A stretch of 6,879 nucleotides of DNA from Paludibacter sp. (GCA_028705705.1 JAQWCZ010000107.1:1-6879), one strand, 5' to 3'. Shown: positions 1 through 6,494, counted from the stretch's first letter. Numbers and translations are program-made. The notes: generated from the letters alone by a model not told the origin.

Positions 1-206
1 AGTATTTCGACTACAAAAGGAATCAACAATCGAAATACTGGATGTATGAAACAATTAATGAACAGTTGAAAAACGGATTTTATCAGCATCCGGTCATTCA
101 GCAATTAATTGAAGAAACTGAAAAAAGAGTGTTGACAAATGAAATCAGCTCCTTTACCGGAGCTAAAGTTTTATTGAATGAATATACTACATTATCATCC
201 CGTTAG
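1..206 (+). CDS. meaB: MeaB/ArgK-family GTPase, C-terminal fragment (5' end outside window)
   Basis: The reading frame opens at base 3 and gives 67 residues before TAG at 204-206. The residues match my recollection of the C-terminus of MeaB (also called ArgK): a KRNQQSKYWMYETINEQLK helix, then FYQHPVIQQLIEE, then the ISSFTGAKVLLNEY ending. MeaB is a cytosolic G3E-type GTPase that binds methylmalonyl-CoA mutase, gates loading of adenosylcobalamin and protects it from inactivation, so the organism probably interconverts succinate and propionate through methylmalonyl-CoA. The GTPase domain lies outside the window, so no nucleotide-binding motif can be checked; only the helical dimerisation tail is visible. 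The last 20 bases overlap the 3' end of the opposing DJ-1-family gene. The family call rests on recognition of the tail alone. Confidence 0.83.
   Translation, partial: YFDYKRNQQSKYWMYETINEQLKNGFYQHPVIQQLIEETEKRVLTNEISSFTGAKVLLNEYTTLSSR
147..164. terminator. Possible stem-loop near the convergent gene ends
   Basis: AGCTCC at 147-152 and GGAGCT at 159-164 form a perfect 6-bp stem with a 6-base loop. It lies inside the end of the meaB frame and 23 bases past the stop of the opposing DJ-1-family gene. Read leftward it is followed by only a weak T-rich stretch, so it is at best a poor intrinsic terminator for the operon. It may simply be coding sequence. Confidence 0.27.
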
Positions 207-729
207 CAACCTGTTGCGCAGTGTCTTTCCCTTTTAATTCTTCCACAATTTTCAACGCGAAAGGAATGGCAATGCCCGGTCCTTTAGCTGTAAGTATGTT
301 CCCGGATTTTACAATGGTGGAAGCAGAAAGCTTTGCCTCTGTCAGGAATGATTCGAAACCGGGGTAACATACAGCTTCCTTTTGTTTGAGCAGTCCCATT
401 TTCCCTAAAATAGAAGGAGCTGCACAGATTGCAGCAATGGTTCCCCCTTTTTTATGCTGTTTTTCAATCAGTTTTTTCAATCCATCATGATTACCCAGAT
501 TTGTGGTTCCAGGCATACCTCCCGGAAGATAGATAAGAAAATTACCTGTAAAATCAGCTTTCTCAAAGATTACATCTGCATTTATACCAATTCCGTGAGC
601 ACCATTAACAGTTAGTTTATTTGAAACTGATATGCTTGTAACTTCAATTCCTGCCCTGCGAAAAACATCAATCGGGGCAACAGCTTCAATTTCCTCGAAA
701 CCTTCAGCTAAAAAAAGTAAGATTCGCAT
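187..729 (-). CDS. DJ-1/PfpI (ThiJ) family protein
   Basis: This 180-residue protein has the length and layout of a single-domain DJ-1/YajL family member. The N-terminal strand MRILLFLAEGFEEIEA carries the conserved glutamate (E15, equivalent to E18 of human DJ-1). PGGMPG lies at about 69-74, and the nucleophile elbow AAICAAP contains the reactive cysteine C102 (equivalent to C106 of DJ-1). A GPG segment at 150-152 and the FALKIVEEL helix complete the fold. Cytosolic location is expected, since no signal peptide is visible. Proposed roles for the family include oxidative-stress protection, chaperone and glyoxalase/deglycase activity; the exact activity cannot be read here, and the old 'ThiJ thiamine' label should not be trusted. 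It is the last gene of the pdxJ-exbB-exbD-tonB run, starting 2 bp after tonB, and its 3' end overlaps meaB by 20 bp. Confidence 0.92.
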   Translation of the reverse strand: MRILLFLAEGFEEIEAVAPIDVFRRAGIEVTSISVSNKLTVNGAHGIGINADVIFEKADFTGNFLIYLPGGMPGTTNLGNHDGLKKLIEKQHKKGGTIAAICAAPSILGKMGLLKQKEAVCYPGFESFLTEAKLSASTIVKSGNILTAKGPGIAIPFALKIVEELKGKDTAQQVANGMIM

Positions 730-731
730 AA

Positions 732-1460
732 TTACCTCAGTTTAAAGTTATACGTAATTGTTCCGGTTACGGTTCCGTTCCCGGATGAAAATCTGGTTCT
801 TTTGGCTGCATTCAGGGCTGCATTACGTAAGGATTGGTCGGAAATAGTTCCTCGTTTGATTGTTGCGCTGATTACATTACCTCCTGTATCTACCCTGATT
901 TCTACAGTTAAATATCCTTCAATATTTTGATTATATGCCGGTGTCGGCATGGTTCCCAATAAATTTCTGCCACTAAGCGACCAGGAATTACCTCCTGAAG
1001 TTCCGCTCCCAACGGGGTTGCCCGCAGTTTCTTGTCCTGTTGTTTGTCCGCTACCCGTGCCTGCACTGGTACCAAAGGAGCCGCCAATCAAATCTTCAGC
1101 AAGTTGACTCGCCTGTTGTTCTTTCTTCAAGCGGTCGTCGGTTTGGGAAGGGCGGGTATCCGGTTTCTGTTTTGTTTCCGGGATAGCAACCGATTTATCC
1201 TGTTGTGTGAGTAAGTTTTCTTTTATTTCTGCTTTAGGTGGAGATGATTTTACAACACTTTGAGAAGGTGTTTCTACCGCCCCACCGCCATCAATAGCTT
1301 CTCCGAAACTAATCATCACCCCTTCATCCTCCAAATTTTTCAATCCGGGCAACATGACAAAGAACAGGATGAGCAGGATGATGATCCCGCTGATGGCAGT
1401 TCCTATATAGGCATATAATTCGGATTTCTTCATTCTTTTGATGTTTCTGTGCACATTCAT
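732..1460 (-). CDS. tonB: TonB-family energy transducer
   Basis: With the start at 1460 the protein has 242 residues. It has a short basic N-terminus, one membrane helix at about 18-38, a long hydrophilic periplasmic linker (Lys/Gln/Pro-containing to about 120, then Gly/Ser/Thr-rich to about 160) and a C-terminal TonB domain at about 172-242. The domain shows GYLTVEIRVDTGGNV, then SLRNAALNAAKRTRF and a closing TGTITYNFKL strand. The protein should sit in the inner membrane with ExbB and ExbD and reach across the periplasm to TonB-dependent receptors. I chose the ATG at 1458-1460 because it follows the exbD stop after one base (TAA-C-ATG). An in-frame ATG at 1490 would add ten residues and overlap exbD, and one at 1433 is also possible. 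The histidine usually present in the TonB membrane helix is absent. A TolA-like role is less likely given the C-terminal domain. Confidence 0.88.
   Translation of the reverse strand: MNVHRNIKRMKKSELYAYIGTAISGIIILLILFFVMLPGLKNLEDEGVMISFGEAIDGGGAVETPSQSVVKSSPPKAEIKENLLTQQDKSVAIPETKQKPDTRPSQTDDRLKKEQQASQLAEDLIGGSFGTSAGTGSGQTTGQETAGNPVGSGTSGGNSWSLSGRNLLGTMPTPAYNQNIEGYLTVEIRVDTGGNVISATIKRGTISDQSLRNAALNAAKRTRFSSGNGTVTGTITYNFKLR
734..738 (-). promoter_or_regulatory. Shine-Dalgarno-like site for the DJ-1-family gene
   Basis: Read leftward, GAGGT ends four bases before the ATG at 729 and runs into the tonB stop codon (GAGG-TAA-TT-ATG). Most other genes here have A-rich leaders with no such site. Together with the 2-bp gap, this suggests translational coupling: a ribosome finishing tonB could restart on the next gene. 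Confidence 0.5.
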
Positions 1461-1461
1461 G

Positions 1462-1878
1462 TTATTTGCCGGACCCTTTTGTTGCCACAACTAATTTTAA
1501 TTTATGTTGATTGGCAATATCCAACACCCTGACTACTTCTTTATAAGCAATTTGCTGGTCGGCATGTAGCGCTATATATGTTGTCGAATCCTGAGCCACC
1601 AGGTCCATGATGTAGGATTCGAGCATTTCCGGAGCAATCTGGGTGGGACGGGCAGTTCCTTTAGCTACAAAATATCTTCCATTTCCATCAATTGAAACCT
1701 TGGCAGCAACCGAACGGGTAGAGCTTGATGCCCTGCTTTCCGGCAAATTCAGCTTGATATCGTTGGGCGATGACATGGTCGAAGCCATGATAAAAAACAA
1801 CAACAGCAGGAAAATGATGTCTGTCATCGACGACATGGAAAATCCGGCTTCCGCCTTTAATCTTTTCTTTAAAGCCAT
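1462..1878 (-). CDS. exbD: ExbD/TolR-family biopolymer transport protein
   Basis: This 138-residue protein is of normal length for the family. A short basic cytoplasmic N-terminus precedes SMSSMTDIIFLLLLFFIM, the single membrane helix. D20 is the conserved membrane aspartate (D25 in E. coli ExbD) through which protons are thought to pass. The periplasmic domain follows, with the conserved IKLNLPES segment after the helix and the YIALHADQQIAYKEVVRVLD region near the end. It acts with ExbB as the proton-driven motor for TonB. The ATG at 1878 has an AT-rich leader and no Shine-Dalgarno site. It lies 118 bp after exbB, the widest gap in the operon, and one base before the chosen tonB start. TolR is the alternative name, but the adjacent TonB-domain gene favours ExbD. 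Confidence 0.93.
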   Translation of the reverse strand: MALKKRLKAEAGFSMSSMTDIIFLLLLFFIMASTMSSPNDIKLNLPESRASSSTRSVAAKVSIDGNGRYFVAKGTARPTQIAPEMLESYIMDLVAQDSTTYIALHADQQIAYKEVVRVLDIANQHKLKLVVATKGSGK

Positions 1879-1996
1879 ATTTTATGGATTAAAATTTTTA
1901 TTCAAAACAATGATTTTATAACACCAAAATAGCCAGCACTTTTGTGTGAAATATTAATTCTATGTTTCTGATGTGACTAATGTGGTGATAACATAA
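1879..1996. other. 118-bp AT-rich gap between exbB and exbD
   Basis: This is the largest gap within the leftward operon and holds no open frame I would defend. It contains one partial match to the Bacteroidota -7 element (TATTTTGG read leftward) without a properly spaced TTTG upstream. There is also a crude 9-bp tandem repeat, ATGTGACTA then ATGTGGTGA, at about 1970-1987. I see no convincing promoter, terminator or small RNA. Confidence 0.4.
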
Positions 1997-2695
1997 TTAT
2001 GCCGGTTCATTCAACAGATCGAGAAACTCCATGGTTCTGGCTTCCAGCTTTCGAACAACCGAATCAACCCTGGAAACAAGGTAATTGTAACCGAAATAGG
2101 CAATAATACCCACAATCAAGCCCCCAATGGTCGTAACCATTGCCTGATACATACCTTGTGATAGATCAACCAGTTGAATGGTTCCTGTGTTGTTGAGCGA
2201 CATATTATAAAAGGTCGTTACCATACCCGTTACAGTACCTAAAAAACCCAACATGGGAGCGCCACCGGCAATAGAAGCCATTATAACCAATCCCTTCTCA
2301 AGGTTTGCAATTTCAAGATTACCCACATTTTCAATGGCGATTTGCACATCATTTAAGGGTCGTCCCAGGCGACTAATACCTTTATCAACCATCCGTGCAA
2401 TTTGATTGTTCGTATCACGGCAAAGTTTCTGAGCAGCCTCAATTTTTCCATCGTAGATGTAATCCTTAATCCGGTTCATGAACGACTTGTCTTCTTCCAG
2501 TGCTTGTTTCAGTGTGATCAAACGCTCAATAAACATGTAAATGGCAATGACAAGCATGATCGCCAGAATAATCATAATCGGACCACCATAAGTTGCCATG
2601 GTCCATAAATTCATTTTACCAGTTGTCGTAGCAGCACTCACAACAGGTTCTTCTATCAGGTTTGTCTGAAGTAAAATAAGCATTAAATTATTCAT
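1997..2695 (-). CDS. exbB: ExbB/TolQ/MotA-family proton channel subunit
   Basis: The 232-residue protein has the three-helix ExbB pattern. Helix 1 is at about 38-58 and is followed by a large cytoplasmic loop with EEDKSFMNRIKDYIYDGKIEAA. Helix 2 is at about 136-162 and includes LGFLGTVTGM, where T154 matches the conserved pore threonine (T148 in E. coli ExbB). Helix 3 is at about 184-205, with TTIGGLIVGIIAYFGYN and T189 matching T181. The position of the pore glutamate (E176 in E. coli) is Q184 here. ExbB subunits form a pentamer in the inner membrane around ExbD and convert proton flow into work on TonB. The gene starts 18 bp after pdxJ and probably shares its transcript. TolQ is the alternative name; the neighbouring tonB supports ExbB. 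Confidence 0.92.
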   Translation of the reverse strand: MNNLMLILLQTNLIEEPVVSAATTTGKMNLWTMATYGGPIMIILAIMLVIAIYMFIERLITLKQALEEDKSFMNRIKDYIYDGKIEAAQKLCRDTNNQIARMVDKGISRLGRPLNDVQIAIENVGNLEIANLEKGLVIMASIAGGAPMLGFLGTVTGMVTTFYNMSLNNTGTIQLVDLSQGMYQAMVTTIGGLIVGIIAYFGYNYLVSRVDSVVRKLEARTMEFLDLLNEPA

Positions 2696-2713
2696 TTTTA
2701 ATAGATGTTGTTT

Positions 2714-3427
2714 TTATTTAAGGTGATCTTTATATTTTCTGATGGTCTCTTCCAGTCCGAGATACAGTGCATCGGATATCAAGGCATGCCCAATAGACAC
2801 CTCATCAATCCAGGGTATGTGTTTAATCAGGTATTTCAGATTTACCAGACTTAAGTCATGACCCGCATTCAGTCCTAATCCACAAGCCCGCGCACATTCA
2901 GCCGCTTTTATAAAAGGAGCTATCGCTTGCTCTTTGTCAATCAGGTATTCAGAAGCATAAGGTTCAGTGTATAACTCAACTCGATCGGCACCTGTTTTAA
3001 ATGCTGATTCAATGTTTTTTACATCCGTATCGATAAAAATGGATACCCGAATACCGGTTTGTTTCAAATCTGTGATTATTTCTTTCAGAAAGTCCTGATT
3101 TTGAATGGTATTCCAACCGGAGTTAGAAGTCAATGCTCCCGGAGGATCGGGAACCAGCGTTACCTGATGTGGTTTTACAGATTTAACCAGTTCCAGGAAA
3201 TTGGTTGAAGGATATCCTTCAATATTGAATTCAGTGGTTAGAATGGGTTTTAAATCCCTTACATCCTGATACCGTATATGCCTTTCGTCGGGTCTTGGAT
3301 GCACTGTAATGCCATGAGCTCCAAATCGTTCGCAATCTTTTGCAACCTGACAGATGTCAGGAATATTGCCTCCTCTGGCGTTCCGGATGGTAGCTATCTT
3401 ATTTATGTTTACACTAAGTTTAGTCAT
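2714..3427 (-). CDS. pdxJ: Pyridoxine 5'-phosphate synthase
   Basis: This enzyme condenses 1-deoxy-D-xylulose 5-phosphate with 3-amino-2-oxopropyl phosphate to make pyridoxine 5'-phosphate, the ring-closing step of DXP-dependent vitamin B6 synthesis in the cytosol. The protein has 237 residues, against 240 or so in the family, and shows the full TIM-barrel signature: [15 protein letters not shown] at 6-20, [13 protein letters not shown] at 39-51, NIEGYPS at 68-74, [15 protein letters not shown] at 91-105 and NAGHDLS at 187-193. H43, E70 and H190 align with the catalytic residues H45, E72 and H193 of the E. coli enzyme. The final [10 protein letters not shown] helix carries a phosphate-site glycine. 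It is the first gene of the leftward operon, divergent from nadK across 103 bp. No Shine-Dalgarno site is visible. Confidence 0.96.
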   Translation of the reverse strand: MTKLSVNINKIATIRNARGGNIPDICQVAKDCERFGAHGITVHPRPDERHIRYQDVRDLKPILTTEFNIEGYPSTNFLELVKSVKPHQVTLVPDPPGALTSNSGWNTIQNQDFLKEIITDLKQTGIRVSIFIDTDVKNIESAFKTGADRVELYTEPYASEYLIDKEQAIAPFIKAAECARACGLGLNAGHDLSLVNLKYLIKHIPWIDEVSIGHALISDALYLGLEETIRKYKDHLK

Positions 3428-3437
3428 TAGGCTTAAA

Positions 3438-3449
3438 AATTTGCAAATT
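3438..3449. promoter_or_regulatory. 12-bp perfect palindrome AATTTGCAAATT
   Basis: AATTTGCAAATT reads the same on both strands and covers the proposed -33 element of the nadK promoter. It lies just 10 bp upstream of the pdxJ start codon. A palindrome of this size over a promoter could be the binding site of a dimeric regulator, but AT-rich palindromes also arise by chance, and no regulator is identified. Confidence 0.3.
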
Positions 3450-3471
3450 CGATATTATTATATTTCCTTTG
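3440..3471 (+). promoter_or_regulatory. Putative nadK-murI promoter, Bacteroidota type
   Basis: TTTG at 3440-3443 and TTCCTTTG at 3464-3471 are separated by 20 bases. This matches the known Bacteroides consensus TTTG-N19-21-TAnnTTTG with one mismatch. Transcription would begin near 3478 and leave a leader of roughly 50 bases before the nadK ATG at 3531. Confidence 0.5.
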
Positions 3472-3483
3472 CATTTCGATGTT
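3440..3483. repeat. Imperfect direct repeat in the pdxJ-nadK intergenic region
   Basis: TTTGCAAATTCGATATT at 3440-3456 recurs as TTTGCATTTCGATGTT at 3468-3483, with one gap and two base changes in about 16 bases. The two copies straddle the proposed nadK promoter, each beginning with a TTTG element. This may be a pair of regulatory half-sites or a local duplication. Confidence 0.4.
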
Positions 3484-3497
3484 GCGTTTATAATGCA

Positions 3498-3528
3498 CAA
3501 AAATAAGCGAAAAAAGCGAACAAAAAAA
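3498..3528 (-). promoter_or_regulatory. Putative pdxJ operon promoter, Bacteroidota type
   Basis: Read leftward, TATTTTTG at 3505-3498 is an exact match to the TAnnTTTG -7 element. The upstream element is weaker: TTTT at 3528-3525 has the right 19-base spacing, while the exact TTTG at 3524-3521 is only 15 bases away. Transcription would start near 3491 and give a leader of about 64 bases. The region is also A/T homopolymer-rich, which makes chance matches more likely. Confidence 0.42.
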
Positions 3529-3530
3529 AT

Positions 3531-4403
3531 ATGACCCTAGCTGTTTTTGGAAACACTTTTCGTCCGACTGTCTTGAAAATCATGGAAATAATTTTCTTTT
3601 TTTTCAATGAAAAGGAAGATACCTTGTTGCTTGATAAAGAACTGTTCAATTACTATCAGGAACATACCAATGTTCAATCTAATCAACAACAACTGATTAT
3701 GGATGATAATTTCAGCGCTGACTTTGCTTTAAGTATTGGTGGCGACGGGACTTTTCTGAATACCGCGGCACGTATTGGATCAAAAAATATACCAATTATG
3801 GGTATCAACACCGGTAGATTGGGTTTCCTGGCGGACGTGTCGGTTGATGAAGTAGAAATAGCGCTGGATGCTATTTTGCAGCGTCAAATTAAAATTGAAG
3901 AGCGAACCCTGTTAAAGGTAGATTTTTCAGATGGACGCGTGGTTGAATATCCTTATGTGTTGAATGAAGTTTCGGTATTGAAACAAGACAGTTCTTCCAT
4001 GATTAGCATCAATGCCTATTTAAATGAAGAAGCCATACATTCTTATCATGCTGATGGGTTAATTGTAGCCACACCGACCGGTTCGACTGCCTATTCGATG
4101 AGTGTCGGAGGTCCGCTGATGGTGCCGCAGGCCCAAAACATTATCCTTTCGCCTATTGCTTCACATAGCCTGACGGTTCGTCCGCTGGTGGTTCCCGATA
4201 ACTGGATTATTGATCTGGAAGTGTACAGTCGCAATGGTTGTTATTTAGTAACAATGGATGGACGAACACTGGCACTCGATCAGGATGTGAAAATCCGCAT
4301 TTCGAAGGCTGACTATAAAATCAGGGTCGCCAAACAACTGAATCATACCTTTTTCGATTCGTTGAAAAGTAAGCTGATGTGGGGACTCGATAAACGCAAT
4401 TAA
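3531..4403 (+). CDS. nadK: NAD kinase
   Basis: This cytosolic enzyme phosphorylates NAD to NADP, using ATP or polyphosphate. The 290-residue protein has normal length and the expected motifs in order. GGDGTFL at 70-76 contains the catalytic aspartate D72. NTGRLGFLADV lies at 93-103, and LNEVSVL at 144-150 has the N145-E146 pair that contacts the dinucleotide. HADGLIVATPTGSTAYSMS spans 173-191, with SHSLTVRPLVVP and a late MDG following. The ATG at 3531 has an A-rich leader (eight consecutive A bases, then T), the usual style in this phylum. An FFFF stretch at 22-25 is encoded by eight consecutive T bases at 3597-3604. Alignment of the surrounding residues looks normal, so no frameshift is indicated. 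The stop codon abuts the murI start with no gap. Confidence 0.96.
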   Translation: MTLAVFGNTFRPTVLKIMEIIFFFFNEKEDTLLLDKELFNYYQEHTNVQSNQQQLIMDDNFSADFALSIGGDGTFLNTAARIGSKNIPIMGINTGRLGFLADVSVDEVEIALDAILQRQIKIEERTLLKVDFSDGRVVEYPYVLNEVSVLKQDSSSMISINAYLNEEAIHSYHADGLIVATPTGSTAYSMSVGGPLMVPQAQNIILSPIASHSLTVRPLVVPDNWIIDLEVYSRNGCYLVTMDGRTLALDQDVKIRISKADYKIRVAKQLNHTFFDSLKSKLMWGLDKRN

Positions 4404-5246
4404 ATGGATGCATCAAGCAAAGAAATGAAGCCTGGTCCGATTGGTATTTTTGATTCCGGTTACGGTGGACTTACAATCCTGGAAGAAATTCGGAAAGTGA
4501 TGCCCGGATACGATTATATTTACCTGGGCGATAATGCCCGTACACCTTATGGTACACGCTCTTTTGATGTGGTTTATCAATATACCCTTGAATGTGTCAA
4601 TAAACTGTTTGAAATGGGTTGTCACCTGGTGATTCTGGCATGTAACACCGCTTCTGCAAAAGCTTTGCGGAGTATTCAGCAACTTGATTTACCAAAAATT
4701 GATCCGGGCAGGAGGGTGTTGGGTGTGATTCGTCCGACAGTAGAAGTTCTTGATCAGGTAACCAAAACAAAACATGTGGGCATTTTTGCTACTCCCGGAA
4801 CCGTGCAATCTGATTCTTATCCCATTGAGGCTCACAAGATTTTTCCTGATATTCGGATTACTACCGAGGCTTGTCCGATGTGGGTGCCTCTGATAGAGAA
4901 CAATGAACATCTTTCTGAAGGAGCCGCTTACTTTGTGCAGCAAAATATCAACAATCTATTGAAAAAAGATGCTCAAATTGACAGCATCATACTGGGTTGT
5001 ACGCATTATCCGTTAATTGTACCTACTATATGCCGTTTTTTACCTGCACACATCAGTATAGTTTCTCAGGGAGAAATCGTATCCCGTAGTCTGAAATTGT
5101 ATATGGAACGTCATCCGGAGATGGATGCAAAATGCACCAAAAACGGACTAATAACTTACTTTACAACTGAGTCAACCGAAAAATTCATCCATTCAGCTTC
5201 CATCTTTTTGCATAAACAAATAAAAGCAACCCGAATTAGTCTGTGA
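4404..5246 (+). CDS. murI: Glutamate racemase
   Basis: MurI interconverts L- and D-glutamate, supplying D-glutamate for the peptidoglycan stem peptide in the cytosol. The 280-residue protein carries the racemase signatures: PIGIFDSGYGGLT at 12-24 with D17-S18, GDNARTPYGTRS at 42-53, LACNTASA at 78-85 with the first catalytic cysteine C80, and GCTHYPL at 198-204 with the second catalytic cysteine C199 and H201. The two cysteines act as a two-base pair on opposite faces of the substrate. The ATG directly follows the nadK stop (TAAATG), so reinitiation after nadK is likely. A second in-frame ATG at codon 8 is possible but would leave a gap. The last 11 bases overlap the opposing regulator gene. 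Confidence 0.96.
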   Translation: MDASSKEMKPGPIGIFDSGYGGLTILEEIRKVMPGYDYIYLGDNARTPYGTRSFDVVYQYTLECVNKLFEMGCHLVILACNTASAKALRSIQQLDLPKIDPGRRVLGVIRPTVEVLDQVTKTKHVGIFATPGTVQSDSYPIEAHKIFPDIRITTEACPMWVPLIENNEHLSEGAAYFVQQNINNLLKKDAQIDSIILGCTHYPLIVPTICRFLPAHISIVSQGEIVSRSLKLYMERHPEMDAKCTKNGLITYFTTESTEKFIHSASIFLHKQIKATRISL

Positions 5247-6456
5247 TTTTTTCCTGTCGATTTAACCATTCCTCAGAAGTCAAGCCTGTATATTTTTTAA
5301 ATGCGATATTAAAATTTGTGTTTGATGTAAAACCTGATACAAATCCGGCATCTTCAGGTTTAACGGGATTGTTCTTATCTTTCATGATGGTTTTGGCATA
5401 AGCTATCCTTTTCTCGTTTCTCAATTCATTAAAATCTGTGTGTAAAATTTCATTCAAACAATAATGTACATGATGTTGCGGGATAAGAAAGCGGATACAG
5501 ATATTTTTAATCTGGAAATCCGGATTCAGGTATGGTTTTTCGGTATCAATATAATTTAAAATCTTTGAAGCCAATTCAGTAAAATATTCTGTCGTAAGTT
5601 GTTGACTTTGTGTTTCTACTACAGTTTTCTTTTCGGTTTCATCTTCTTCGTCATTATCAAATTGTGTGACTGAAATATGACTGGTATCGAGGTGAGGCAA
5701 ACCGTACAGCAGTTTGGGACTCAGGATGACAAAAATTGGGATAAAGAAGTAAATATATGCCATCATGTAGATGATAAAGTACATAGTATGAATTAATTCC
5801 GTTTCATCTAACTCCATTTTAAACATGTGGTATAAGATGATCAACAAGGTTGCAATCAGGAGGATAAGAAATAATATTACCGTTATCCGCTGCATAGTGT
5901 ATTTATATTGATATTTTAGCTGACCTCTCAGTTGGTGTAGTTTGTAACGAACCTGCCGCATCAGGACAAAACAAGCAATAATATATGCAAATAACTGTAT
6001 TGCCCGCCCTGCATTATTCCAGGTTAATGGATATACTGAAAATCTGAGTTGGCGATAATATTCAATATTCTGCATGATGTTGGCTGAAATCTGGTATTGT
6101 TCTTCATATGACATCAACAGGAATGGCATATTTGCCAATATATGTAGAAAAAATGGAATGAAATGCAGGATGTCGGTTTTCTTCATATAAAACCGGTCGT
6201 CTACAATGCCACGCACAAAAAAATAGAGCATTGGTGCTTTGAGAAAGAAAATAGGCGATATGATGAACAAAAAGGTATAAAAAGTCAGGTTTCCTCCAAA
6301 ATTAAAGGTACTGGCCATGCTCGATTCGAGTGCCAGCAGAATTAGAAAGAGTGCCAAAAAAATGACATTTTTATTAATCCTCCAGTTATAAAATACCATC
6401 ATCAAGGCCAGCATCAGGTTGATTGCAGAGAAGAAATAGATAACAGTGGTGGTCAT
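5236..6456 (-). CDS. Membrane-anchored AraC-family transcriptional regulator
   Basis: The 406-residue protein joins a polytopic membrane half to a C-terminal AraC-type DNA-binding domain. I count seven hydrophobic segments at about 4-22, 31-49, 57-82, 95-115, 152-167, 190-212 and 221-246. An acidic linker follows (DNDEEDETEKK at 267-277). The DNA-binding domain covers about 290-398. Its first helix-turn-helix (about 314-358) is divergent, ending in ELRNEKRIAYAKTIM. The second has the classic GFVSGFTSNTNFNIAFKKYTGLTSEEW pattern (371-397). Seven helices would put the DNA-binding end in the cytoplasm if the N-terminus is outside. The family is common in Bacteroidota, where the membrane half is presumed to sense a signal; the ligand and targets are unknown. 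It begins 38 bp after the PIN-domain gene, and its 3' end overlaps murI by 11 bp. Confidence 0.88.
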   Translation of the reverse strand: MTTTVIYFFSAINLMLALMMVFYNWRINKNVIFLALFLILLALESSMASTFNFGGNLTFYTFLFIISPIFFLKAPMLYFFVRGIVDDRFYMKKTDILHFIPFFLHILANMPFLLMSYEEQYQISANIMQNIEYYRQLRFSVYPLTWNNAGRAIQLFAYIIACFVLMRQVRYKLHQLRGQLKYQYKYTMQRITVILFLILLIATLLIILYHMFKMELDETELIHTMYFIIYMMAYIYFFIPIFVILSPKLLYGLPHLDTSHISVTQFDNDEEDETEKKTVVETQSQQLTTEYFTELASKILNYIDTEKPYLNPDFQIKNICIRFLIPQHHVHYCLNEILHTDFNELRNEKRIAYAKTIMKDKNNPVKPEDAGFVSGFTSNTNFNIAFKKYTGLTSEEWLNRQEKITD

Positions 6457-6494
6457 AGTTTTAGAATGATTTCAGTTATAGAAAGTTAACCATG

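Noticed and set aside
1032..1214. Rightward 60-codon frame opposite tonB
   Set aside because: It lies wholly inside a well-supported gene on the other strand, has no family resemblance, and its composition mirrors the repetitive tonB linker.
1461..1490. Longer tonB start at 1490 overlapping exbD
   Set aside because: The ATG at 1458-1460 sits one base after the exbD stop, the usual coupling arrangement, and the ten extra residues match nothing expected.
1643..1921. Rightward 92-codon frame opposite exbD
   Set aside because: It is antisense to a gene with clear family motifs, and the product has no recognisable domain.
1879..1996. Internal promoter for exbD
   Set aside because: The only -7-like element (TATTTTGG) deviates from consensus and has no TTTG at 19-21 bases upstream.
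3428..3530. Riboswitch in the pdxJ or nadK leader
   Set aside because: The region is short and A/T-rich with no multi-stem structure or conserved riboswitch core.
3597..3604. Run of eight T bases early in nadK as a programmed slippage site or frameshift
   Set aside because: The frame is continuous through the run and the residues on both sides fit the NAD kinase N-terminus, so no shift is needed.
4413..4943. Two leftward frames opposite murI (4413-4682 and 4689-4943)
   Set aside because: Both are shadows of murI, whose catalytic motifs are intact; the products look like no known family.
6457..6494. Promoter for the AraC-type regulator in the 38-bp gap
   Set aside because: TAACTTTC is close to the -7 consensus, but no TTTG lies at the required distance, so the match is not better than chance.
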